Shown here in pieces: positions 1-11,290 of a stretch of DNA of 64,000 bases. The stretch is taken from positions 26,184,144 through 26,248,143 of the forward strand of contig NC_061806.1 of the NCBI RefSeq assembly GCF_021462225.1, read 5' to 3'. The notes beneath the pieces were generated by a model. It searched no databases. It was not told the origin of the DNA and saw only the letters and a list, made by a program, of their open reading frames with translations. The DNA comes from Girardinichthys multiradiatus (taxonomy: Eukaryota; Chordata; Actinopteri; Cyprinodontiformes; Goodeidae). The stretch's first letter is position 1. The number at the start of each line of letters is the position of its first letter. The position numbers were made by a program, and so were the translations under genes.

Positions 1-159
1 AATCCATACAATATTTTCTGGAACAACATCCATGACATGATTACAATTTTGCTAAATACCTTTTACAAAGAAAGTTTTCCCGCAGCCGCTGGGTCCAACA
101 ATCATACATGAGAACGGTGCTCTAAATCTAGGATCAAAATCAATCTCCTGTAAATCCAT
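1..159 (-). pseudogene. Packaging ATPase, N-terminal part (copy A)
   Basis: Start of the FtsK/HerA-type (A32-like) DNA packaging ATPase of the element; the ATG is at 157-159 and the gene runs off the window. The Walker A motif (G-P-S-G-C-G-K-T) is readable and uninterrupted here, unlike in copy B. About six codons later a TAG interrupts the frame where copy B has TTA, so the copy is inactive. It lies 45 bp beyond the polB stop, as in copy B. In this family the ATPase pumps DNA into the capsid. Confidence 0.75.
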
Positions 160-203
160 GTGAACGTGACTTTTTATTTATTTTTTCTTCTTCTTCTTAA
201 GGT

Positions 204-3200
204 CTAATAACCAAAAGGCAGAGTTGTCCCATCAGAAAAAAGACGTCTCTTATCATAGACCAATCGAAACCTTTTAAGAAATGTTGCGTTTGTCAAGTGG
301 AATCTGTTTTTATCCCTCCTGATCGTGTGCTGAGGAATTTCAATGACACCCTCAGTTGACCCCTGTAAGTAACCCTCGACCAGCCCTTTGATGCTGTCAA
401 AATTGAGCCTCTCGCTGCATTCATGCATCTGAGTGATGCCTTTAGCACGTATCACTACTTTTTTACGGTTTTTGGTCTGGTATGCATAACTCTTGGGTCC
501 TGTCGATGCAAACTCCGAAATGCTGTCACCATCTAGCTCATCAGTAAGATCACCCAGATAATTTCCAAGCTCCAAAGGAGTTTCACCACTTTTTGTCACA
601 TAAATCAAACTATCCGTGTCAATATAAATCAATCTGTCCTGCAATTGCTCCATGCTGCTGAGAAGTTTTAAACGTGCGTAAGCGGTGGTGAATGCTGCAA
701 TAAACACATTGTTTGCCTTGCTTGGAGGAGAGATGACACATTTACTAAAATTCCACTGCACTACACACATTTCAGGGTTGAAAAAATGAAAATAGTTAAC
801 TCTATATTTACTTGAGAACATGAAGCTGAAACATTCTTCAGGGTTAGTGATGAATGTGGTCTGAGACAGATCACTTCTTTGCGCAAATTTCCCCCAAAAA
901 CTGTTTAAACACAATTTTGGAACCTGCCTTTTGGCAAGGTTCACCTCAATTTTCTCAGGGTCTAATTGGATACCCTGATGGAGATTGTAGTCTGCTACAT
1001 ACTTGACTTGCTCTCCTGATCCACTGCTTCAGACGGATAGCCCGAAGCCTCTTGTTTACCCTTCAGGAAGGTGTTGATATACCCTTTGAAGATAGTGTCA
1101 CTGCTCTTTTCAAAATGCCACACCTCTGTGGTTTTAGCAAGGTGATAACCACACTGCAACACTTTACTAAACTCTACACTCACCCACACACCCGTCAGAG
1201 CTCTGTCCTCATCATTATGCCTGCAGGGACCCGACTGGTTATTTATTTCAGCGCATGTGCGGCAGAGAGTAAACACAAGTTTACCTCGGGACGTTCTATA
1301 AGGTAAAATGGGGAAATATAGGTCTCTTGGGGGGTACACTACAGCTTTGATTATACCAAAGTAGCTGCTGGGGTCATCAAAATCTTTGCATATGATGGTG
1401 GGATGACCGAGGGGAAAAACGCAGTTGGCGTTTACATAGGGGTACAGAGATGTGTAATCCACATAATGTACAGTTTCACCCAGCCCCGCTGTGTACCTCA
1501 GTCTCATTGCACAGGTGCGTCCACCATACAGAGCATCCCGCGGTGATAACGGTTCGGGTGCATTAACTTTCTCAAGAAAGCTGATCACCCCCGGGTGGAT
1601 TTTTTTCATTTCAGTTCACTCATGCTCCCAGATGACCTCGAGACGAAGGCCGTACACAGTTTGGAACACCTTGCTTCTCTCTACTGTCGCTGCGTAAAAC
1701 TGTTCAAATGCGACCCCTCTCAACGGACACTTGTCATGAGGCATGTAACACTTTTTACAGCCGTGGAAAAAACAGCCGTAAAATTCAAACACAACTTTAA
1801 CACTGTTAATCTCTGCATACCCATCCACAGAATATGGGCCGATTTTCTTTTCACCCCTATTTAAAGCATGCTCGATAAATATGGTTCTGCTGTCTGCAAT
1901 CCAGCCGAGCCATTGAATGGACGCGCTGGAGAACGTTTTACTGCTACGTCTGTAATCCAGAGGTGAGGGAATAGCTAAGGTTTTAGGAGGAAGGAAATTG
2001 GTTACAAAAACCTTCATGCAGGCTGATGCTATCGTGATGCATTTAAACGGATCCACACTTGTCTCCTTAAAGAACTCGTCTCTGAATTTTAAGCAGCCTT
2101 GAGAAAGAATTTCAACGTAATTTTTACAATAACGAATAGCTTCTTTCTTAAAGTCAAAGACCTCTTTGCTCGCTTCTCTGTACCAGCTGTTAAACACCTG
2201 TTGTTCTTGAAGACTCTTGCGTTCTACAGCGTAGCAGGATGGAGCAGGATATGACCCCACGTACCGTAGGCGCTCTTCGGATGAGAATAGGTGGGGGAAA
2301 AAACCCTTGCTTTGATCGGTAAAGCCTAACGCTTTCGGCATGGCTCTCAGCTTCATACACATGAAGGACAGGCTATCAATGTATTTTAACCTGTAATCAG
2401 GGTCAGTTAAACAGAGAACTTTACTTCCTAGCAAGATGAGATGAGGTTTAATACCTAACTGCAGCATAGCTGTGAGAATCAGGTAGCTGTCATATCCACA
2501 TGCGTTGTGCGCTATTAAAGTGAATCCTTTGTACATCGGCCTCCTGAAATGTAGAAGAAATTTTTGGGTGCAGTCTAACCCATAAGCGTACCATTCATCA
2601 CCTTTCAACGTTTTAGCACAGACCAGAAAGGACGTATGCATGCCGCTCTCATTGATGAGGCATTCAAAATCATAACAAATCAGTTTATCATCAAGCTGAT
2701 TAATTGCACTGCAAGGCACTTATGATCATCGCATGTAATGTCTAGGCTGGGAGGTACATTTTCACCGCAAATACAGCATTTTACTTTACACACGTGTGGT
2801 TTATTCGGTTTACTGATTGGAATAACGTATATCCTTTTGCATATTTTACAAAGTTTTACCAACTCACAGTCACTCATAGGTTTTTCAGCACTGTGCGCGG
2901 TTCTCTGTGTCTGCTGAAACATGTAGAATTACGACAGATTCTTTGACAGCCTGTACAGCTTACAGGATTGCTAATTTCTTGCATACATTTATGTTTGACA
3001 CACTGAACAATAACCTTCACAGTGATGTGTGGGTGTGTTATCATACCCGCTGTAACAGTAACCACAGACATATCTGGAACCTATAAAGCCTTTGAGATTT
3101 TTTATCCCATAGTAGTGACCTTGAAATAACAGCAAAAGCAGAGGGTTTGAACGATCAGGGAAACTGGTCTCAAATTTACACAGAGCTGTAGAGCTTGTGG

Positions 3201-4176
3201 TTCTGTGAAACACTACAATTTTTCTCTTCAGAATGTTTTCAAATTTACCAATATCACTAAACGTTACTGCTGTTTGCTCATCGAGGCCTGCCTGATGCTG
3301 CCATCTCCTCCCCAGTTCTACAGCACGGCCATCTGTAAGCTCAGGATCAGACACGTGTGTGAGGCAGATTGCAAAGCATAACTGATTACCGGTATTATTT
3401 ATAACATACAGATGACGCATTTTCTTATTAATCAGTTCACTGTCTAACGTTCCTGTAGCCTTACGTTTCGCCCCTCCTGCAGGATCATTAACAACCTGAA
3501 GAACAAATTCCAGGTTATTATCTACAGGTACATCAGCATTCGATTGTATTAAATCATCTAGAAAGTTCTCAAAAGCAGGCAGGATCATATTTCCATCATC
3601 TGTAACAGTAAATGTGACATGACGATTGAGATTTTCACCCACTAATTCCAGCTGCACAACGTCGTTACGTCTGGTTAAAGATCTTGCGGCGTCGGCTAAT
3701 TCAATGAGAATACGCATGATGTTTGTATAGAATGCTGCTAAATCTGGAACATTTCCTGGACAGAGCGGCGGGATGGTAAAAGGTCTCCTTATTTCATGGT
3801 TATTAAAACGTTCACGTTCAACAACCGCTGGAGGATCTCGCCCTATTTGATCAGAACTGACCGCTACCTCCTGATTGAAATTACCGCCATGCTGTCAAGT
3901 GTGATCAGCGGCGTGTGACGTTGAAGGATTTTGTAAGTCAGCTAATTCATTTTGCTGAATGCTGGGTGGAGACGGTGCTCTATTTAAATCTTCAACAGCC
4001 TGTTCTAATGAGCTTAAAAAGTCACCGTGCAGATTTTGATTTATTACATTTTCACTGTTAGCAGGAGATGCATTTAACCCGATGTTATCTGCTACTTCTG
4101 CATTAACAGGAATTTCACTAAGTTGAGCAACAACATTCCTTATTTCATCCAGGGCAGGTCTGTTCTGGCTATCCAT
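204..4176 (-). pseudogene. polB: Protein-primed family B DNA polymerase, broken (copy A)
   Basis: Replicative DNA polymerase of the element. The start is the ATG at 4174-4176, in a context intact here but not in copy B; the stop is TAG at 204-206. Order: acidic N-terminus, a Cys/His-rich zinc-binding region (about 2700-3070), 3'-5' exonuclease, then palm motifs A (D-Y-T-S-L-Y-P), B (K-x3-N-S-F-W-G) and C (Y-I-D-T-D-S). Damage relative to copy B: TGA at 3895-3897, a 2-nt loss near 2990, frameshifts near 2885 and 2710, TGA at 1616-1618 (TGG in copy B) and a 1-nt loss near 1000. The ExoIII aspartate of Y-x3-D is replaced by Tyr near 2130. Family and motifs are clear; the gene is dead. Confidence 0.9.
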
Positions 4177-5552
4177 TTATATGAGCATAAGAAAAATGAG
4201 ACAAATCTACAGAAAAAACCAACCGAAAAACAAAAAACAAAAAAAACAAAAAAAAAAACACAATGATCAGTTCTGTTTAAAATCAACCTGATGCCACCAA
4301 ACTGCTTCTGTAACAGAATCTGACATGCTGCCAGAAGCGTTAAAGATGAGGCCTTATTTCGACGGTTCCGTGCGGCTGTAGAAACTTTCTTTCTGTGCTG
4401 TCCGGGTCTGGAACCAATCTGTCCTACCATCAACGTTACCTCTGTAAAGAGAATGAACAACAAAAAAATATATATATATTGAAACAAACAAATTAAAGCT
4501 GAAAAAAGGGGGAATTCAAATTAATTCAGTAGGTATGAATTAAAACGTACTGCTCATTAAACCTCTCACGAGGGTCACCCTGGTATGCAGAACAGAGAGT
4601 CGCTGTCTTTTGGCTGGGGTTAAATATTCTGTAAATAAAAGAATAAAATAAAGTTACCTTACGATGCGCAGCACAGCGTTCATAAATAAATGATAATAGT
4701 TTTAAAATAAACAAGTTTTTTAAGGGGGAAGTGAATCCCCATAGCTTTATTACTTGTAGGTTTATAAACAAATTTTTATCTCACTCCGAGTCTGTACAAT
4801 AAAAACTCCAGATTTCGCTTCTTGTTGTACAGGACCGATGCGTTTCTGTTGAACGCTGTCCTGATCTTTGAAAAGTGACCTTCTGGTGGACGGCTTCAGT
4901 GTCGCATCTTTGAGTGCATCTGTAAACAGATTTATATGATATTTTCTTGAACTATGCTTAAAATACATACATATATATATATATATATATATTGTTGTTT
5001 TTATTTATTTTTACCCACCTTGCTGCTCCACCGCTGATGGCTGTATTCCAAGTTTGGCTTTAGTTTGATCGATCAAATCAGCTGGTGCTGTTGCTTCCAG
5101 AGAGTTCTCTGTCGAATCTGTAAACAGTTTTATCTGAGGTTTAAAACAAGTCTCTAATAATACACATTCACTCTCAAAGAAAACATATAATAGTTTTTAG
5201 GGCTTACTTTCTGGCCCGGGAGCAGCTGGTAACTTATCCGGTGTGTTTTCAGGGGAAATGATGATAATTGGCAGAGGGGTATTTAAAAGACTTTCTTTGT
5301 TAGAAGAAAGTTCAGATGTTGTTGGTATTTCTTTTTTGGAAATAATTTGCCTTCTCAACTTTGACTGTCGATTCCAGCCGCTGAATCCTCCAACTTGATC
5401 ATTCGGGTTTACCTCTCTCATCAAATCTATAAATTGAAACATTGTCAAGGGTTAACTATAAAATATTTTTGCATTTAACATTTACTTACCATATTCTGAT
5501 TGTGTCAAGATGAAATCCTCAAGGTCATCAGTGGTGGGTTCTATGACAAAGA

Positions 5553-5588
<36 letters not shown>

Positions 5589-6595
5589 ATATTAGAGAAC
5601 ATTCACATGCATTTAATTATTTCTTAAAGATGAATACTTACTTACTTTTAAAGATGTCATTGTACTTCTGTGAATCATTAGAAGCAGATGGAGCAATTTC
5701 TTTGTTTTCTGAAATATGCACCGACATATTTTTCTTGTCAGTACTGGTATTTTCAATGTAACAAGTTTAAACTAGAGTTCTACTAGTATTTTCAGTGTAA
5801 CAAGTTTAAACCTTTCTTAGCTGTACCAGACTTGACGCTTGACGATGTACACAGCTCTGATGTCTCTGCTCTGACTACTGTGAAACTAAACCTGTTTTTT
5901 ATTGCCAGCACACTGAAATGCAAAAAAGAGGTCCAATTACCATATTGGCCATTCATTGCACTGTTTCTTGTGGACATAAGTCAGTGATGTCTGACATGGG
6001 GAAGCTGTCTCTGTAGACTTTACCAAAATCAAAAACTAGAATTTCCTTTTAGAAGCACTTATTAGCAATGAGAAACCAGCAAACTTTGATATACATCAGG
6101 CCCTGGGGGGTCTCACCTGTTCATGAACCTATGTATTGACTCTTTTGGAGGGGCTTGAGAGAGTTCTAATTACTTTATTGCCCTGTGTCACACATTTGGT
6201 CAGGAAACTGAATCTATAAGGGCTGATGTTGACTGGGACTTCAGTTACAAAATAACTGTTTCAGTAAGTCTCTCAACAACATTTGCTCTAAGATGAAAAG
6301 AAAATGTTTTAGAAAAGCTACAGGTAACTAAAATTATCATTTCTTTTCCTAAAATGGATTCTCTCGTGATTCAAAACAAACATCATCGCCAGAGTCAAAT
6401 TATAACTCGGAAACAGTATACTGAGGGCTCGTAAAGTTTTTCTGTTAATTTCATTTTTTGTCTTACCTCTTTCTCCTGCTTTCCAGTCTGTTGACGCAGA
6501 AGTGGAAGGTTTGCTTGTTCCACCGATGTAGGGAAGCACAATCTTTATTTACTTTTTAGGTCTTTTCTATTTTGAACTGATTTAGACTGGCTCAT
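4140..6595 (-). CDS. Spliced gene of unknown function upstream of polB (copy A)
   Basis: Not a recognised family. Coding exons inferred from AG/GT boundaries and comparison with copy B: 6553-6595 (ATG at 6593-6595), 5646-5708, 5490-5540, 5208-5426, 5019-5117, 4785-4919, 4570-4628 and 4439 leftward. All phases agree and no stop lies inside the exons. One more exon, 5812-5877, bounded by CAG and a weak GTTTAA donor, also keeps phase and has no counterpart found in copy B. Exon 5019-5117 is 51 nt longer than in copy B. The last exon reads through to 4140, past the point where copy B stops, and would overlap the polB start. The product is acidic and Ser/Thr/Pro-rich first, with a basic C-terminal part rich in Arg/Lys. 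The exon model is inference; the coding nature rests on conservation between copies. Confidence 0.5.
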
Positions 6596-6787
6596 ATATT
6601 CAGCAAATAGGTCCTACTGTAAAGCAAAATGAACTCACAATTCTGTAAGGTTACACAGTTCATTTATTAGGATTTCATGTGACAGGTTAATATTAAGTTG
6701 ATTATACCTTTAAAATATAAAGGATGCATGTCTTTTTTTTAGATGTATTAACGCCTGAAAAACATACAGATTAATAATAACACCCTT

Positions 6788-6982
6788 AAACACACCCCTG
6801 TGTTTTAATTGGTTCATTTAAGGTATCGCCCCTAATGACAACAACCAATCAGCATCCACGGTTACGCCCCTCGGACACACCCCTGTTGACCCCATTACCT
6901 CCCTGCCCCATCACCCATCACCCCCCTTAAGGTCAAAGGTCACCTGTCAACAAATGTGATTGAAGGGTGTATTTTAGTCTCT
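6788..6982. repeat. Terminal inverted repeat of copy A
   Basis: Matches the ends of copy B, including the shared block AACCAATCAGCATCCACGG and the distal CACCTGTCAA...GAAGGGTGTA. It diverges in the middle, lacking the ATGTGGGC array. The element end is placed at CTCT (6979-6982). The next six bases, TACTGA, would be the target duplication if the unseen end agrees. Confidence 0.75.
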
Positions 6983-6988
6983 TACTGA

Positions 6989-7335
6989 GCATGCATGTAG
7001 CGACAGCAGAGAGGAAAAACTCCCTTTTAACAGGGAGAAACCTCCAGCAGAACCAGAACCAGGCTCAGTGTGAGCGGCCATCTGCCACGACCGACTTTGA
7101 GAGAACAGAGAAGAGACACAAAGAGAACAAAGAAGCACTGATCCAGGAGTCCTTTCTATGGAAAGGAAAAGTAAATGTTCATGGATGTAGCTCCTTTAGT
7201 CGTTTCACCTAGAAAAAAAGAACAGATAAACTCTGAGCCAGTTTTCAAGGTTAGTCTGAAAGAGAGCACATAGAGTAAGTCACTGTAAAAGCTCAGTCAA
7301 TCGCCATGTCTAGGAGAGAGAAAGGTTAGACACTG
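6989..7335. repeat. Interspersed fish repeat at the copy A insertion site
   Basis: Begins just outside copy A with GACAGCAGAGAGGAAAAACT and continues through CAGTGTGAGCGGCCATCTGC. From memory this is a common dispersed fish repeat; its class is not clear. The right limit is approximate. Confidence 0.4.
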
Positions 7336-8170
7336 AAAGACAGGGCCAAGTGTATCATTGGTAGAGGGTGAAATAAATGAAAAAAATAAACAATTGTGAC
7401 CCCAAAGGTTTGCTAACAAGTTAAACCCGTAGTGCAACATCTTTATTCTGGGGCGTCGAAATACAACTAAATGATTGGATTATCTAGTTTAATTGGTCAC
7501 TGTCCAATCAGTTTGAGGCATAAATATTTGCCAAAATCTGCAGTTGTAACTCAAGAGGCACATGCACAGAGCAAGAGAGGTTTTGCATAAACCTAGGCTG
7601 TGTGTCTTTGATCAGATCACAATCTACAAAAAGTCATAGATAATTTCTTTAACCATCAGAGGGATGAAACTGATAGCTGCCAGGCCACCTGTCTATAAGT
7701 GTATGTTATTAACAGCACTGACAAATGTGCATCTAATGAACAGGACAGTCAGACATGCCCTTTGAGCCATCACTGGTTTGAAGAAAGTACCACTTAGTTT
7801 TGCCAGACATTGTTCATTAAATTAATACGCACCGCAAAACTGATGAAACTCTTGTTTACAGAGTTGGAGGTTTAATAGTGATGAATCTTAAAAACATTTT
7901 GAGTTGATTATATTTATTGCTTTTGCCTTTGCCAAATTATACGTTTGATCAACATTTAAAAAATATATGTTAATCTGTTGATTTTTTTGTTTTTGTTTAT
8001 AACAAAACAAATAAAACTTTGATAAATGAGAAAGTCAATCAGTCAGTCTGTTTTCTGGAATTACTATACGCAAAACAGGAAAAATCCTTAGCTGTGTTTA
8101 GTTTGGGAAGGAACTGCAAACCTGGACAGATGTGCAATGAGCACTATGAGGATCTCCTTAATCTTGTCAC
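7336..8170. other. No gene seen
   Basis: AT-rich sequence with no convincing reading frame, repeat end or RNA gene. Confidence 0.5.
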
Positions 8171-8174
8171 CATG

Positions 8175-9015
8175 TCCAAGGGAGACAGATTCAAAGGAGT
8201 CAAGTGAAAGCGAGTCTGTTACCATGGCAGAACTTGCTGATGTTGTTAAAAAACTCCCTCAGTGATTGGGATAGAGGGATGGATGAGATTCATCCTGAGA
8301 TGTTGAAGGCTCTGGACATTGTAGAACTATTGTGGTAGACATGTTTCTTTGAAGCTGCATTAGAGGACACACCTGTGGAGTAGCAGAATGGGTTGGAGGC
8401 CCTTGTCTTTGGGAAAAGTTACCGGCGAGCATGCCCCAACTATCGAAGAATAACACTAAATATTGGCCATGACACAAATATCAAATTTTGGATCCAAGAG
8501 GAGCACTATGTCTTTTATCCTGGCCAAGAAACTCTAGACTAGGTCTTTATCCTCACTGAATTGCTGAGGAGGCTCTGGAAGTCCACCTGTGTTTTGTGGA
8601 TCTGGAGTAGGTTTATAACTGTGTCTCAGACTCTGCAATGACTGCCCTTTGTCACTGATCCTGTTTATGCTGTCTGTTGACAGGATCTCAAGTGTCTACT
8701 TTGAGAACCTTAGGGTCTTATCTTTGCCTTGTGTGGATAATGTATATCCAATGGTTTCTTTGTGACATGAAAATTAGTCTGCATGGATTATACCCTCCCA
8801 ACTGAGGGCCAATCTCTGCAACAAATGAAGGAGCTGAAGAGTCCTGGTGTCTTTTTTATGAATGATGGAAGGATGAAGTAGGTAATGTATTTCCAGATTG
8901 GGGCATCAAGTGCACTAATTGTGGTGAGTTGAACAAGGAGCTGAGCTGATAACTGAAACTGGTTCATCATGTTCATACCCTGAATATATCCGCTGGCTAC
9001 TGTTATGGCCATGGC
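8175..9015 (+). pseudogene. Degenerate RTE-like LINE reverse transcriptase
   Basis: Read in shifting frames, the strand gives a decayed non-LTR reverse transcriptase: a block like 'DEIHPEMLKALDI' near 8270-8320, 'CPNYRRITLNIG' near 8430-8465, 'IQEEHYVFYPGQ' near 8490-8525, a damaged catalytic-region counterpart near 8580-8620, and the C-terminal 'GASSALIVV' block near 8900-8930. These are the conserved blocks of a common fish LINE family in their usual order. There are many stops and frameshifts. Clade assignment is from memory and tentative. Confidence 0.6.
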
Positions 9016-10985
9016 TTTCATGTAAATTTTATGTGGATACATTTCATGTGGATATGTAAACTAAGACTAAATAGGTACACAGGTTAAGTCGGTGATAATT
9101 GATTGTTTTCAGTTTCCTTGATCATAACCATCATAACCTAAGGATTGCACTGTGAAAGACTGTTTATGCGTGCAGCTATTGTTAATTCAGGTGCTACAGC
9201 TAATTACCAGGAGGACAGCATCCTTCAGGACAGCGATGCAGTGCAGCGCATTACCGACAATGCCAAGTAACAGAGCCGTGCAGCTAGAGGTGTCTGACAT
9301 AAAAAGTACAGCTTACTTAAAAGAAACAACTTCTAAGAAAACTTGTGGTCTTCTACATCCTGCACCTCAAAAACATGGAAAAGAGGCCATTTGTTGGAGA
9401 CACTGCAAAATGTGTGAACGCCTGGCCGGAGCGAGAAGACGCTACGGAAGAGGGATTAAAGAGCTCCATGAGCTCTTTAATCTTTTTTTTCTATGGTACC
9501 ACTAATCATCATCAAGCTGTGCAGATTGTTGAACAAGGAGGTTTTGTCAGTATTTTATAGGCCTAATTCTGGTGGCTTAATTACAGATAGTCTGTCCAAG
9601 TCGTGATTATGATTTGTTTTGTTTAGGGGATATATACCGATTGATTTATTATGAGGTTGATGTAAGGTTATGTGTCATTTTGTGTGTTTATTTATTGGTA
9701 GTGTTTGCTGCTGCTCTGTTGATTTGTTTTTTATTGGTCTTTGATTAAAGCCAGATAAGCACATTAACAGTATCCTCTCAGTAAAAATGTTTGTTTGAGC
9801 AGTTATTTGGTTAGCAGTTGAGTTTCTAATTTAGTAGTTCCATGTTCCATGTTGTTTATTTGTACATGACCAGAATCCCTACTAGCATTTTTGAATTGAA
9901 TTGAATTATTAGAACCCTATTTAAAATTGTAACTCTACTTTGATCCAAGCTGAATGTTACAAATTGTCGCCAGTAATCGACCTTAGGGCCTGGGTTGATT
10001 TAACGAGATTTTGCTAATATTAGTGCTTACTTGTTATATTGGAATTTGAATTCTGTTGCAGAATTGTGCTGAGTTATATTTGTTTTTTTGTAAGTGTTTT
10101 TATATTATGGAAGAACTTCACAATACCAAACAACAAGGTTTTGAAGAGCAAGACTTATTGCAGACAGAGGAGGAAACAAGGGTAAGTCTTCCTGTAGATC
10201 AGTAAGAGTTGCTCAGCGATAGGGGAGTGAAGCCTGGGCTACGAGGAAAAATCCTGTAGGAGAGATAACATCGTTACTTAGCTCGCTTTATGCGTCAGAT
10301 AATGAGGATTATGAGCAGGAGAAAGACTGGGAAGCATATTTCACCCTCTCAAACATTACCACCATTAGAAATGGTTTACTTAACATAGGTGGAAAGTTTA
10401 ATGCCTGAGAGGAAGATTTCTGGGCTTCTGCAAATATCTGCCTCTCTGTAAACAGCACTTTCAATGGAGAGCAAAACGTCAGCACATATATAGATAAGAA
10501 TATTGAGGCTCTGGAACATCACATGATAACAACCTGAAGGATTTTGAAACAAAATTAGTTGATTGTTTACAATGAAGGGGTTTAAAAAGTGGAAGGCTGA
10601 AATAGAGAGGTTGAAGCATGCCACTCACTCTACAGAAACTCGCTCCTTTGTCAGTGCTGAACCTAATTTCAATCTGTCTGTTGTCCTCTTCCAGCATGAA
10701 AACACCCACTGCCATGGACACAGGCCATCACTTCCTTCTTTGTTCCTGCCTGCACAAGATCCTGTACATATTATCCTATAAAGCTCACACTTTCTGTAGA
10801 TCGAGCAACCTGCTTCTACCATCGCTCCAGGAATTCTTACAGTTTTACTATGGACAAGCAGTCCCACAGGTCCCACAGGTATTAACACCCACCCCAAACC
10901 TTTATATCTCCGCTTTGATTCAAGCTGAATGTTACAATTTATGGTTAACAGATACAGACCACGAACAATAGATCCCTTTTGAAAA
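9016..10985. other. No gene seen
   Basis: Low-complexity to AT-rich sequence. Short open frames are present on both strands but none has recognisable domains. A perfect small inverted repeat lies at 9454-9482. A short internal echo of an ACAGGTCCC motif lies near 10866-10880. Confidence 0.4.
9454..9482. repeat. 13-bp perfect inverted repeat followed by a T-run
   Basis: GATTAAAGAGCTC, 3-nt loop CAT, then GAGCTCTTTAATC, immediately followed by eight T. No other element end is evident around it. Confidence 0.85.
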
Positions 10986-11290
10986 ATGGCTGAAATTAAT
11001 TTTCTCGTTGGGAGGCTGGACTCAGTCTTAGAGATAGGGTCAGGAGCAAAGGGGGGTCCGAATAGAGTAGAGTCACTGCTTCTCTGCATAAAAAGAAGTC
11101 AATTGAGATGGTTCAGGCATCTTATCAGGAGATCTCAATTTGAAGGTTTCATTGATACATCCCGCTGGTAGGACCCCCTGGGGGCACCTTGGGATCCCCC
11201 AGAATGTGCTGGAGTAGATAAACTTTATGTCTGGGTTTCCCTCCTGGATCTTGATGCATGTATGGATGGGTGGATGGATGGATGGTGTTA
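10986..11290 (+). repeat. LINE 3' end remnant with (ATGG)n tail
   Basis: Resembles the C-terminal end of the same kind of fish LINE as 8175-9015: a block reading 'RVESLLLCIKRSQLRWFRHLIRR' near 11065-11130, then a GGTAGGACCCCCTGGGG segment, ending in a short ATGG array at about 11261-11285. It is 5' truncated. The family call is from memory. Confidence 0.6.

Larger units (their letters stand above)
1..6982 (-). mobile_element. Polinton/adintovirus-like element, copy A (partial)
   Basis: One end of a Polinton/Maverick-type element, running right to left. Its terminus is near 6982 (sequence ending ...AGTCTCT, reading AGAGACT inward) and it continues past the left window edge. From the terminus inward it carries a multi-exon gene, a family B DNA polymerase gene and the start of a packaging ATPase, in the same order and with high similarity to copy B at 20596-35202. 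The terminal 195 bp match copy B's inverted repeat. The other terminus and the target duplication lie outside the window. The polymerase and ATPase are disabled by stops and frameshifts. Confidence 0.88.

Noticed and set aside
9454..9490. Rho-independent terminator
   Set aside because: The window is vertebrate DNA; the resemblance is only structural.
10625..11089. 154-codon minus frame
   Set aside because: Runs antisense into the LINE tail and has no domain; likely chance.
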